Assembly: GCA_028872645.1 (NCBI GenBank)
Contig: JAPKDK010000063.1
Coordinates: 1 to 12,312, forward strand
Direction of reading: 5' to 3'
DNA: 12,312 bases
Origin: Verrucomicrobiota bacterium
GTDB taxonomy: Bacteria; Verrucomicrobiota; Verrucomicrobiia; Limisphaerales; UBA1100
Shown here in pieces: positions 6,704 through 12,312 of the stretch. Every line of letters starts with the position of its first letter. The stretch's first letter is position 1. Made by a program: the position numbers and the translations under genes. Under the pieces are notes generated by a model. That model saw only the letters and a program-made list of their open reading frames with translations. It was not told where the DNA came from and did no database searches.

Positions 6704-6731
6704 AAAGGCGGCGGAATATCCCGCCGCCTTT
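6704..6731. terminator. Strong GC-rich hairpin terminator between convergent genes
   Basis: The 11-bp perfect stem AAAGGCGGCGG / CCGCCGCCTTT closes a six-base loop (AATATC). On the minus strand the stem runs into six T (A-run at 6701-6706 on the plus strand), a classic intrinsic terminator for the DUF4399 gene's opposite neighbour order: transcripts of the DUF4399 gene end here. On the plus strand the tail is TTTGTC, weaker, so it may also slow transcripts from the zinc-ribbon gene. Confidence 0.85.
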
Positions 6732-6745
6732 GTCAAAAAACAGGA

Positions 6746-7213
6746 TTATTTTTTCGCACCCTTGGGGGCCACGGTGATCGTGATCTTTTTGGACACCACC
6801 GGGGGGTTATGCGGGATGTGCGCGTAATCCGCAAACACCAGTTGTAACGTGTGCTTGCCCGGAGGAAGGTCCAGCGTCACCTCCGTCTGACCGCCACCGA
6901 AATGCAACAATGTTTTGGAGGCAACCAATGGTAGCCCCAACGACGGCAGCTTTTCTGTGTCCACCAGCAAATGATGATGGCCTGTGTTCTCCTTCGGCTT
7001 GCCATCGGGCAGCACCAGCCCTGCTGGGCACACACCCATACCCTTGATGCCGAAGGCCACTCGCACCGGGCCCTTTACGGTTTTGCCATCACGCGGGAGA
7101 ATGATCATTACCTTGGCGCCTTTGGGCGAAGGTTGGCGTGGGATTTTGGGGTCGTCCGCCAAGGCGGGCATCAGCAGGCTACAGGTGATTACGGAAAAGA
7201 GGGTTTTTTTCAT
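6746..7213 (-). CDS. Secreted DUF4399-domain protein
   Basis: 155 aa, ATG at 7213, TAA at 6746-6748. Signal peptide MKKTLFSVITCSLLMPALA, cleavage after residue 19 (ALA-DD). The rest is one DUF4399 domain (PF14347), shown by RVAFGIKGMGVCPAG, the histidine cluster GHHHLLVD, HFGGGQTE, LPPGKHTLQLVFADY and the end strand KKITITV. The family is exported and of unknown function; the conserved His cluster suggests metal binding, which is inference. There is no good Shine-Dalgarno site (AAGAAG lies 11 bases away). A stem-loop with a T-run separates it from the Bax-inhibitor-like gene upstream, and a strong hairpin follows it, so it is probably monocistronic. Confidence 0.9.
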   Translation of the reverse strand: MKKTLFSVITCSLLMPALADDPKIPRQPSPKGAKVMIILPRDGKTVKGPVRVAFGIKGMGVCPAGLVLPDGKPKENTGHHHLLVDTEKLPSLGLPLVASKTLLHFGGGQTEVTLDLPPGKHTLQLVFADYAHIPHNPPVVSKKITITVAPKGAKK

Positions 7214-7248
7214 GTCAGTACAGCTTCTTACTTAAGGGGTGTGAGGTT

Positions 7249-7290
7249 AAAAAACGGTTCGCCGCCATTGTGCCTAAGGCAGGGAACCGT
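7249..7290 (-). terminator. Stem-loop with T-run after the Bax-inhibitor-like gene
   Basis: On the minus strand ACGGTTC (7284-7290) pairs with GAACCGT (7254-7260), followed at once by a run of six T overlapping the stem end. The 23-base spacer contains a small inner hairpin (TGCC TAA GGCA). The position 26 bases after the stop at 7316 fits an intrinsic terminator of the 9904-to-7316 unit. The stem is short, so efficiency is uncertain. Confidence 0.6.
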
Positions 7291-7315
7291 GCAAGACTTT
7301 GTTCGGTTGCTTGTA

Positions 7316-8029
7316 CTAGTCGTCTCCAAACCCGCCAAATGCCAGCAGTATATGAAGCAGCGCGACAAAGATGTTGAACAAGCCCGAGAAGAGCATCACC
7401 GCTCCAACCACTGGTTCATCAAATTCAGGATTATTCAAAACCTGACTGGTAGCGTGCACCAAAATCAATACGCCGATGATGCCGATGATCAGGGCGATCA
7501 CCAGCCCCAGAATGGGCATGTGCATGAACATGTTCAAAACGACCACCCCAATAAAGGCAAAGAACAGGCCGAACATGATCCCCTTGGGGGCCGAATATCG
7601 TGCTCCGGTTAACATCACTGCCGCCGTCACGCCCATGAAGGTGATTAATGTGAGCAACAGCGCGCTCGGCACCACGTTCGGCGCAAAACGGCTTGCTAGA
7701 TATAGGATTGGTGCGAGGACGAGCCCCGCCACAAAGCCATTACCCATGATGGACAACGTGCCGAGTACGGGATTACGCCGGCATGCCATGGCAATGTACG
7801 GGATGGCGTTCAACGCCACCATTGCCAGAATCCAACCGATCCATCCGGTGAAAAGATTACGGATCGCCGGGGTGTTGGCTCCCAGATATCCGCCTCCCAC
7901 GCCGCACAACACGCTAAGGCCCAGGAGCAGATATGTTTTTTTAATTGTCGCCGAACGGCTCTCATCCAGTTCCACCGAACCAAATAAGGATTCGGAGATC
8001 GAGAGTTGAGGTTGCCTCATGTTTTCCAT
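7316..8029 (-). CDS. Bax inhibitor-1 / YccA-YbhL family membrane protein
   Basis: 237 aa, ATG at 8029, TAG at 7316-7318; a second ATG at 8020 (residue 4) is equally possible because neither has a Shine-Dalgarno site. About seven helices: 32-51, 61-81, 94-113, 120-140, 150-170, 172-192 and 208-230. The pattern TYLLLGLSVL in helix 1, NGFVAGLVLAPILY in helix 3, and the final LFSGLFNIFVALLHILLAFGG match the Bax-inhibitor-1 family (PF01027). Members such as bacterial BsYetJ act as pH-sensitive calcium leak channels, others (YccA) modulate FtsH; which applies here cannot be told. A perfect TATAAT lies 35 bases upstream, so it may be transcribed on its own as well as from the upstream unit. Confidence 0.9.
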   Translation of the reverse strand: MENMRQPQLSISESLFGSVELDESRSATIKKTYLLLGLSVLCGVGGGYLGANTPAIRNLFTGWIGWILAMVALNAIPYIAMACRRNPVLGTLSIMGNGFVAGLVLAPILYLASRFAPNVVPSALLLTLITFMGVTAAVMLTGARYSAPKGIMFGLFFAFIGVVVLNMFMHMPILGLVIALIIGIIGVLILVHATSQVLNNPEFDEPVVGAVMLFSGLFNIFVALLHILLAFGGFGDD

Positions 8030-8063
8030 GGGTGGAGGATGTCACAGGAGCCCCGTGAAGTCG

Positions 8064-8089
8064 ATTATAAACAGTTATTTAGATAACTG
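8064..8089 (-). promoter_or_regulatory. TATAAT element with adjacent 7-bp palindrome upstream of the Bax-inhibitor-like gene
   Basis: The minus strand has a perfect -10 TATAAT (8064-8069). Immediately upstream is a perfect palindrome CAGTTAT-N4-ATAACTG (8072-8089), where the -35 spacer would be. No normal-distance -35 is visible; TTGAGC at 8093-8098 would give a 23-base spacer. This arrangement resembles promoters that depend on a dimeric regulator, but no regulator gene is nearby. A start near 8057 would give a leader of about 28 bases. Confidence 0.45.
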
Positions 8090-8094
8090 GCGGC

Positions 8095-8358
8095 TCAATC
8101 TTCTGCCGGCGGAGTTTCCTGTGGCGCATCAGCGTCCGGTGCTTCAGCACTCGGTTGAGGTCTCATTTGCTGCTCGTACAGGCTCAAGTGCAATTCCGTG
8201 AACACCCCGCGCATGAACCAACGTGCCAGCATTGCGAAGGCGAGCGCTGCCATGCAGCCGCGCATGATCGAGGTCCCCCAATCGTTGCCCGCCAAGTGGT
8301 TAAGCGCCAGCACGAGCAAAAAGCCCGCGCCACCAGCATGAATCAAATAATTCGACAT
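8095..8358 (-). CDS. Small two-helix membrane protein, unknown
   Basis: 87 aa, ATG at 8358, TGA at 8095. Two hydrophobic segments, about residues 7-21 and 31-47, are joined by a short GNDWGTS loop; the tail from about 65 is Pro/Ala/Glu-rich and acidic (EAPDADAPQETPPAED). Only GGGG nine bases upstream could serve as ribosome site. It lies 51 bases after the SDR gene and 65 bases before the Bax-inhibitor-like start, on the same strand. I do not recognise the family. Frame integrity, a sensible two-helix profile and the spacing support a real gene. Confidence 0.7.
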   Translation of the reverse strand: MSNYLIHAGGAGFLLVLALNHLAGNDWGTSIMRGCMAALAFAMLARWFMRGVFTELHLSLYEQQMRPQPSAEAPDADAPQETPPAED

Positions 8359-8409
8359 GGTGTCTGCCCCAATAAACCACGAAACCTACCCTCTGCGCAA
8401 GTGGGGGTT

Positions 8410-9192
8410 TTACTTCAATCCTTGCACGATGCGGGGGCCAAGGGTATCGCCGGCGTCGATTACCATTGTGTGGCCGGTGGTTTTGCGGGCGGTGGCCATG
8501 GTGAGGATGCCGGCGGCGATGTCTTCGGGGGTGCTGACGGCGTTGAGGATGTTGCCGGCGGCTCTGTTTTGTTTTGCTTTTTCGTAGTTTTCGCCAAGGC
8601 CTTGCTGGAGCCATTCGCCCTCGATGAAGCCGGGAGCGACGGCATTGACACGGATGGCAGGGCCGAGGGTGCGCGCGAGAGATTTGGTCATAACAATGAG
8701 CGCGGCTTTGCTGGCGCAGTAGGGGATGGAGCTGCCGGCGCCGACGAGGCCGGCAATGCTGGCGACGTTGACGATGACGCCGCCTTCTCCAGCGGCAAGG
8801 GCTTCGCGCGCGGCGCGGGTGGTTTGGAAGGGGCCTTTTAGGTTGACGGCGAGGATGCGGTCCCAGTCTTCATCGGTGACGGCATCGAGATCCGGGAAAT
8901 CGATGAAGCGGGTGGTGCCGGCGTTGTTGACGAGGATGTCGAGGCCGCCGAATGCCTCCAATGTTTTTTGAACCATCGCGCGGCAAGCGGCATCTTCAGC
9001 CACATCGCCTTGGATAACGATGGCTTCCACGCCGGCTTTTCGGCATTGGTCCGCGACCGCCTGCGCGCGGTCGGCGGATTGGTGGTAGTTGATGGCCACG
9101 CGGCAGCCGGCTTGGGCGAGCTGGAGAGCGGTGGCGGCGCCGACGCCGCGGGATGCGCCGGTAATTAGGGCTGATTTGTCTTGTAGATTCAC
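8410..9192 (-). CDS. SDR-family oxidoreductase (FabG-like)
   Basis: 260 aa, GTG start at 9192, stop TGA-type end at 8410. All classical short-chain dehydrogenase marks are present: TGASRGVG nucleotide-binding loop (11-18), Asp63, NNAG (89-92), Asn117, catalytic Ser145, Tyr158 and Lys162 (YxxxK), then PG at 187-188. The length is normal for a classical SDR. Arg31 and a downstream Tyr/His region after strand 2 would suit NADPH, but the cofactor is not certain. Annotators would call it 3-oxoacyl-ACP reductase-like, yet with a DUF1080 sugar-hydrolase-like gene 7 bases upstream, a sugar or polyol dehydrogenase is as likely. There is no Shine-Dalgarno site; the GTG seven bases after the preceding stop suggests coupled translation. 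Confidence 0.93.
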   Translation of the reverse strand: MNLQDKSALITGASRGVGAATALQLAQAGCRVAINYHQSADRAQAVADQCRKAGVEAIVIQGDVAEDAACRAMVQKTLEAFGGLDILVNNAGTTRFIDFPDLDAVTDEDWDRILAVNLKGPFQTTRAAREALAAGEGGVIVNVASIAGLVGAGSSIPYCASKAALIVMTKSLARTLGPAIRVNAVAPGFIEGEWLQQGLGENYEKAKQNRAAGNILNAVSTPEDIAAGILTMATARKTTGHTMVIDAGDTLGPRIVQGLK

Positions 9193-9199
9193 GGGCGGA

Positions 9200-9904
9200 T
9201 TATTTCAAAACTTGGATCCGCAGGTTGCGCCAGCTGACTTTGGCACCGGCGAGGGATTTGTTGCCGCCAATGCCATGGACTTGCAGGGCGATGAAGCCAC
9301 GGGCGGTGAGGTCGTCTTTAAAATTGGCGCGGGGCGTGCCGTTGAGCCAGGTTTTGATGGAGTTGCCACGGCATTCGACGCGGACTTTGTTCCATTGGCC
9401 GGGCTTGTAAGTTTTTTGGCCGACTTGGGTAAAAGCCTTGGCGTCTCCGCCGCGCTGGCCGGGATAGAGCCAACCACGCCGGCCTTCGTCGTAAATGCCG
9501 CCGCTCCACATGCGGTCGGGTTTGTTGGGATCGATCTCAACCTGATAGCCGTGTACGCGGCCGGCGGGGATCTTGCGGGTTTTGCCGTTGTCGAGTTTCG
9601 CGTCGGTGTCTTTTTCAAAAACATTGGAGCGGATTTGCACGCCGGAGTTCAGGCGGTTGTCGCAGTGGTATTCGTATTCAAGAATGAAATTTGCATAAAG
9701 TTTTTCGGTGCACAGGAAGGAGTTGGGGGTGCCATTCACGGCGGTGCCGATGAGGATTCCATCCTTCACGGCGTACTTGGCTTGGCCGCCTTTTTGGGTC
9801 CAGCCGGTGAAGTTTTTGCCATTGAAAAGCGGCGAGAATTTTTTCTCGGCCGCGGTGAGTGAAAGGGAAAGGAGCAGTGCGCTCCCCAAAAGGGTGTGCT
9901 TCAT
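9200..9904 (-). CDS. Secreted DUF1080 (3-keto-disaccharide hydrolase-like) protein
   Basis: 234 aa, ATG at 9904, TAA at 9200-9202. Signal peptide of about 19 residues (MKHTLLGSALLLSLSLTAA). The remainder is one DUF1080 domain (PF06439): FSPLFNGKNFTGW at the start, NSGVQIRS, HGYQVEID, GGIYDEGRRGWLY, WNKVRVECRGNSIKTWLNG, FIALQVHG and the final WRNLRI strand. This concanavalin-like fold is greatly expanded in Planctomycetota and Verrucomicrobiota; some members hydrolyse 3-keto-glycosides. Glu124 in YQVEID and Asp/Glu near GGIYDEG are likely active-site residues by family resemblance. There is no Shine-Dalgarno site, and a possible promoter sits so close that the transcript could be leaderless. 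It heads the unit that continues with the SDR gene. Confidence 0.93.
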   Translation of the reverse strand: MKHTLLGSALLLSLSLTAAEKKFSPLFNGKNFTGWTQKGGQAKYAVKDGILIGTAVNGTPNSFLCTEKLYANFILEYEYHCDNRLNSGVQIRSNVFEKDTDAKLDNGKTRKIPAGRVHGYQVEIDPNKPDRMWSGGIYDEGRRGWLYPGQRGGDAKAFTQVGQKTYKPGQWNKVRVECRGNSIKTWLNGTPRANFKDDLTARGFIALQVHGIGGNKSLAGAKVSWRNLRIQVLK

Positions 9905-9910
9905 GGGCGA

Positions 9911-9939
9911 AGGATACAGCGCGGCACAACGGGAGGCAA
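9911..9939 (-). promoter_or_regulatory. Possible promoter of the DUF1080 unit giving a leaderless transcript
   Basis: On the minus strand TTGCCT (9934-9939) and TATCCT (9911-9916) are 17 bases apart, each matching four of six consensus positions. A start about seven bases downstream falls on the A of the ATG at 9904. The absence of any Shine-Dalgarno site is consistent with leaderless translation. Weak elements, so tentative. Confidence 0.3.
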
Positions 9940-9953
9940 GGAGGCGTGCGTGA

Positions 9954-9976
9954 TAATTGCGAAGAATGCGGAATTA
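9954..9976. promoter_or_regulatory. Imperfect 23-bp dyad, possible activator site upstream of the pilin-like gene
   Basis: TAATTGCG (9954-9961) mirrors CGGAATTA (9969-9976) with mismatches at the sixth and ninth positions of the dyad. It lies about 90 bases upstream of the sigma-54-like element, a normal distance for an enhancer-binding protein site, in the 219-bp gap between the divergent DUF1080 and pilin-like genes. Confidence 0.3.
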
Positions 9977-10054
9977 TTGATGATTATCGGGAATGCCCGG
10001 AGATTTGCAGACCGTTTTTTACTAATAAAATGGGCTTGATTCTTTATGACACGA

Positions 10055-10070
10055 TGGCATCATTCTTGCT
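10055..10070 (+). promoter_or_regulatory. Candidate sigma-54 (-24/-12) promoter of the pilin-like gene
   Basis: TGGCATCATTCTTGCT aligns without gaps to the sigma-54 consensus TGGCAyr-N4-TTGCw: TGGCA and TTGCT match in full and the GG and GC pairs are exactly spaced. Transcription would start near 10081, 43 bases before the ATG. Pilin genes of several other bacteria are sigma-54 dependent. A 7-bp dyad GCATCAT-N8-ATGATGC (10057-10063, 10072-10078) overlaps it. An alternative sigma-70 reading (ATGACA, 19 bases, TATGAT) is poorer. Confidence 0.5.
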
Positions 10071-10114
10071 TATGATGCTTACTGAATACGCCCGTGTTGT
10101 GCGGCTAACCTTTC

Positions 10115-10120
10115 GGAGAA
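10115..10120 (+). promoter_or_regulatory. Shine-Dalgarno site selecting the first of two ATGs
   Basis: GGAGAA with GGAG five bases before the ATG at 10124. The second ATG at 10130 would be 11 bases away, so the first is preferred and the leader is MDMKRTSRG. Confidence 0.7.
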
Positions 10121-10123
10121 GTT

Positions 10124-11206
10124 ATGGATATGAAACGAACAAGTCGTGGGTTTACGTTAATTGAATTACTGGTGGTGATCGCCATCATCGGCATCCTTGC
10201 CAGTATGCTTTTGCCAGTGCTGGCCAAGGCGAAAAGCAAGAGTAACCGCCTCAAATGCGCGAGCAATATGAAGACGATTGGGCAAGGCTTCGTCTCGTCG
10301 GCCATCGATCATGAGGATAGTTTCCCTTGGATGCTGACTGCCGAGGATGGCCGGCTGGCGTATAAAGATTCGGTGGATGGCGCGCGCTATCCCAACGAAA
10401 GCCAGTGGACAAGTTTGAATCCGAGTTGGACGCTTTCGCGTTACATCCAGTACCTGTGGTATTTGCCGTCCTTGATGGATTCGCTGGACTCAGTGAAGAC
10501 ACTATACTCGCCATCCGATCCCGCGGTGAAACGTGACAACAGCATCCAGCAACGCGAAGTGGGCCCCAACGGCAAGCAAGGCTGGGGCATCTCACGCGCC
10601 GATTGGCAAGGCCAGGTGAATGTGTACGGATGGGAAAAATCGTGGAGCAGTAGTACGGGGGGGGCCACAACGGGGGTGCGTAATTATTACAATGTATCTC
10701 ACAAGGCACAAAGCTACGGCATTTGCATGGGGGGCGATTCATTGGTGCCCTCCAGCATCCTCACGGTGACTCGGAATGCCGCGGGCGACGCAAAAATGAA
10801 AAACGGCAAGACCTCCTACATGCGTCCGGATGGCCGCGTGTTCTTGGCGGCCTACCAGAATTATCAAGTAGTGGGCAGTCGCGACCACATGCACTTGGAA
10901 TTAAACCACGCCAGTGCCGGCACATGGAGCGATCCCGCCCGCATTGCCAAGGACGAGCCGGAGTTGAAAAATGAAAGCTCCGCCAAGCCAGGCTTCAAGG
11001 CCTATGTGCGTACCGGTGGCGGCAAGTACTACCTGATGAATGGCCTGGGCGCATCGCAAGGATCCTACGGGTTGGCCGATGGTAGCGTGAAGCAAGCCAG
11101 CGACTCCGAACTTTCCAGCGCAGTTAAGGCACACATGGACAGTGCTGGGGGCATTCTGAGTGGCGGCAAAAACGCGGCCGTGTTACGACCCAACCGCGTA
11201 AATTGA
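10124..11206 (+). CDS. Type IV pilin-like (pseudopilin) protein of the PVC/DUF1559-like type
   Basis: 360 aa, ATG at 10124, TGA at 11204-11206. The class III signal MDMKRTSRG|FTLIE is ideal for prepilin peptidase: Gly9 before the cut, Phe10 to be methylated, Glu14 at +5, then the hydrophobic stem LLVVIAIIGILASMLLPVLAKAKSK (split here: LLVVIAIIGILAS, then MLLPVLAKAK). The large C-terminal part is unlike classical pilins but typical of the hundreds of pilin-like proteins in Planctomycetota/Verrucomicrobiota, including ADGSV at 318-322 near the end, comparable to the H-x9-DG motif region of DUF1559 proteins. It could form an extracellular fibre or be a secreted-system pseudopilin; no pilus machinery genes are in the window. 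Stop codons of this gene and the convergent LRR gene are four bases apart with no hairpin between them. Confidence 0.92.
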   Translation: MDMKRTSRGFTLIELLVVIAIIGILASMLLPVLAKAKSKSNRLKCASNMKTIGQGFVSSAIDHEDSFPWMLTAEDGRLAYKDSVDGARYPNESQWTSLNPSWTLSRYIQYLWYLPSLMDSLDSVKTLYSPSDPAVKRDNSIQQREVGPNGKQGWGISRADWQGQVNVYGWEKSWSSSTGGATTGVRNYYNVSHKAQSYGICMGGDSLVPSSILTVTRNAAGDAKMKNGKTSYMRPDGRVFLAAYQNYQVVGSRDHMHLELNHASAGTWSDPARIAKDEPELKNESSAKPGFKAYVRTGGGKYYLMNGLGASQGSYGLADGSVKQASDSELSSAVKAHMDSAGGILSGGKNAAVLRPNRVN

Positions 11207-11210
11207 AAAT

Positions 11211-12059
11211 CTAAAACCGCACATCCGCCTGACGGAAAAGCCGCCCCACCCGCTGGTAGCCTTTGGTCGTTAAGGAGGTGTTTTCCAGATTCAACACCCG
11301 GATTTTTTTGAGGTGATTAATGGCCTCCAAGTGAGGCACCGACTGATCGTCAAGTGAAGTGCTGCTGAGGTTCAGCAATCCCAACTCCGACATATCTTTC
11401 AGATTTTTCAGGCCTGAGCCTTGGAGAGAATTCCGGCTGAGATTTAACGAATTCAATTTCTTCAAAGATTTCACATACGCAAGATCCTTATCAGTGACAC
11501 CCGTTGCAGAAAGATTAAGCATCTTGAGATGCTTGAACTGCCTCAGATGCTTCAACAGAGCGGCGGCCATCTTGATGTTGGAGCAATCGAGTTGATACAT
11601 ATTTCCATCCGCATCCACCTGGCTACGCGCGCCGATTTGGTTAAACCGCTCCGTTAACTCCTTCAGCGAGGGGGGCCGCTCGAGCAAAGCGCTGGGCGCA
11701 GTGGAGGCAGCCCGCACGGTCTGCGCCCAGTTGGCAACCTTTTGTGCGCCATGCTTATTGACATATAGCCGCGTAAGAATCTGCTGTTGTTGGGCGAGTA
11801 AGTCACCTGCCTCATTAATGGAACCCGGATTTCCACGCGACTTGGCGGCATCAAAATTAGCCTGCGCCTTGTCGATGTTTTGGATGAGATTCGCGAATAA
11901 ATCGAATTCTTCGGCAGGAATACCCTGAGCCGCAGGCCCGTCATTCGGGATAGCCGTGACATCATCCGAGCAACCCGACCACGCCAAAACAAAGGCACAC
12001 AAGATACCCATGGTCAGATCGGCAATAGCTGCCAATCCCGTTTTTCGGGACTTCTCCAC
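11211..12059 (-). CDS. Leucine-rich-repeat lipoprotein
   Basis: 282 aa from a GTG start at 12059 to TAG at 11211; an in-frame stop lies five codons upstream of the GTG, so no longer form with a standard start exists, and the next ATG is residue 17. The N-terminus KSRK, a hydrophobic stretch (MGILCAFVLAW) and SGC at 28-30 suggest a lipoprotein with Cys30; Trp27 at -3 is atypical for a lipobox. Residues about 50-115 are helical and polar. From about 155 to 265 there are leucine-rich repeats: LKMLNLSATGVTD, LNSLNLSRNSL, LGLLNLSSTSLDD and IRVLNLENTSLT, of the short cysteine-free type common in PVC proteins. They form a binding arc; the ligand is unknown. No Shine-Dalgarno site. It lies between the pilin-like gene and a tRNA. 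Confidence 0.85.
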   Translation of the reverse strand: MEKSRKTGLAAIADLTMGILCAFVLAWSGCSDDVTAIPNDGPAAQGIPAEEFDLFANLIQNIDKAQANFDAAKSRGNPGSINEAGDLLAQQQQILTRLYVNKHGAQKVANWAQTVRAASTAPSALLERPPSLKELTERFNQIGARSQVDADGNMYQLDCSNIKMAAALLKHLRQFKHLKMLNLSATGVTDKDLAYVKSLKKLNSLNLSRNSLQGSGLKNLKDMSELGLLNLSSTSLDDQSVPHLEAINHLKKIRVLNLENTSLTTKGYQRVGRLFRQADVRF

Positions 12060-12257
12060 AGGAAGAATGTGTCATAATCCATCCAATTACGCAACGGAAA
12101 ACAACCAAAAAAATGGAATTTCACCACCAAAACTCCAATTTTTTATGCAAATGGAAATAAATGCAAAGAATTGGAACAATCGACAAAATGGAAGTTATCC
12201 ACAGAGACTTGGGAGCAAAAAGAGAAGCCTGAGTTCACCTCGCCCAAAAGGTAAAAT
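12060..12257. other. AT-rich non-coding spacer with small repeats and a DnaA-box-like site
   Basis: No gene seen. A 7-bp inverted repeat TCCAATT (12134-12140) / AATTGGA (12169-12175) encloses two copies of ATGCAAA (12145-12151, 12161-12167). TTATCCACA at 12195-12203 is a perfect DnaA box. The composition is far richer in A and T than the neighbouring genes, so the promoter of the LRR gene probably lies here, but no -35/-10 pair stood out. Confidence 0.5.
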
Positions 12258-12312
12258 TGGTGCCCACGACAGGAGTCGAACCTGTACCCTGTTGCCAGGA
12301 CTAGGACCTGAA
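12258..12312 (-). tRNA. tRNA-Leu(CAG), 3' part, cut by the window edge
   Basis: On the minus strand the visible part starts in the anticodon loop TTCAGGT (U33, anticodon CAG, G37), then the 3' anticodon stem CCTAG, a long class II variable arm (CCTG-GCAA-CAGG), the T arm ACAGG-TTCGACT-CCTGT, the 3' acceptor strand CGTGGGC, discriminator A and an encoded CCA. The long variable arm and the CAG anticodon identify leucine. The 5' half, with D arm and 5' acceptor strand, lies beyond the window. Confidence 0.93.

Noticed and set aside
8155..9862. Plus-strand open frames of 228 and 257 aa
   Set aside because: They lie antisense to the SDR and DUF1080 genes, whose motifs are complete on the minus strand; their Gly/Ala/Val-rich translations match no family.
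11207..11210. Terminator between the pilin-like and LRR genes
   Set aside because: Only four bases separate the stop codons and no hairpin is seen there, so transcripts presumably overlap into the opposite gene.
12258..12312. Reading the tRNA as having a CTA (amber suppressor) anticodon
   Set aside because: That folding would put C at position 33 and leave no long variable arm. The CAG reading gives U33, G37, a class II variable arm and an intact T arm.

Overview
The window looks like an ordinary chromosomal stretch from a bacterium of the PVC group, most likely Verrucomicrobiota (Limisphaerales/Pedosphaera-like). The indications are a PVC-style type IV pilin-like protein with a GFTLIELLVVIAIIGILA leader, a secreted DUF1080 (3-keto-disaccharide hydrolase-like) protein, a DUF4399 protein, several secreted or lipid-anchored proteins of unknown role, and GTG starts without Shine-Dalgarno sites. 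This placement is inferred from protein families; no rRNA or marker gene is present.

Layout. 1-3492 (minus): two adjacent genes of about equal size. The upstream one is a six-helix membrane protein with an EF-hand. The downstream one has a single N-terminal membrane helix, a long coiled coil and a globular tail. I do not recognise either as a named family. Their membrane parts recall an ExbB/MotA-type channel and an ExbD/MotB-type partner with an Asp in its only helix, and this is the best candidate for an undescribed system here. 3493-3855 is a non-coding divergent gap. 3856-4467 (plus): secreted YbaY/YscW-like protein, followed by a CACAGAG-type inverted repeat. 4568-6126 (minus): a MORN-variant lipoprotein, then a VOC (COG3565-like) protein. 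6253-6684 (plus): zinc-ribbon membrane protein, separated by a strong hairpin from the convergent DUF4399 gene (6746-7213, minus).

7316-9904 (minus) is a likely transcription unit in the order DUF1080 protein, SDR oxidoreductase, small two-helix membrane protein and Bax-inhibitor-1-like protein, ending at a stem-loop with a T-run. The first two could cooperate in sugar-derivative metabolism; the last two may simply be co-located. 10124-11206 (plus): pilin-like protein with a good Shine-Dalgarno site and an upstream sequence that fits a sigma-54 -24/-12 promoter. 11211-12059 (minus): leucine-rich-repeat lipoprotein, converging on the pilin gene with four bases between stop codons. 12060-12257: AT-rich spacer with a DnaA-box-like 9-mer. 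12258-12312 (minus): 3' part of tRNA-Leu(CAG), cut by the window edge.

No insertion sequence, CRISPR array, integrase or phage gene was seen.
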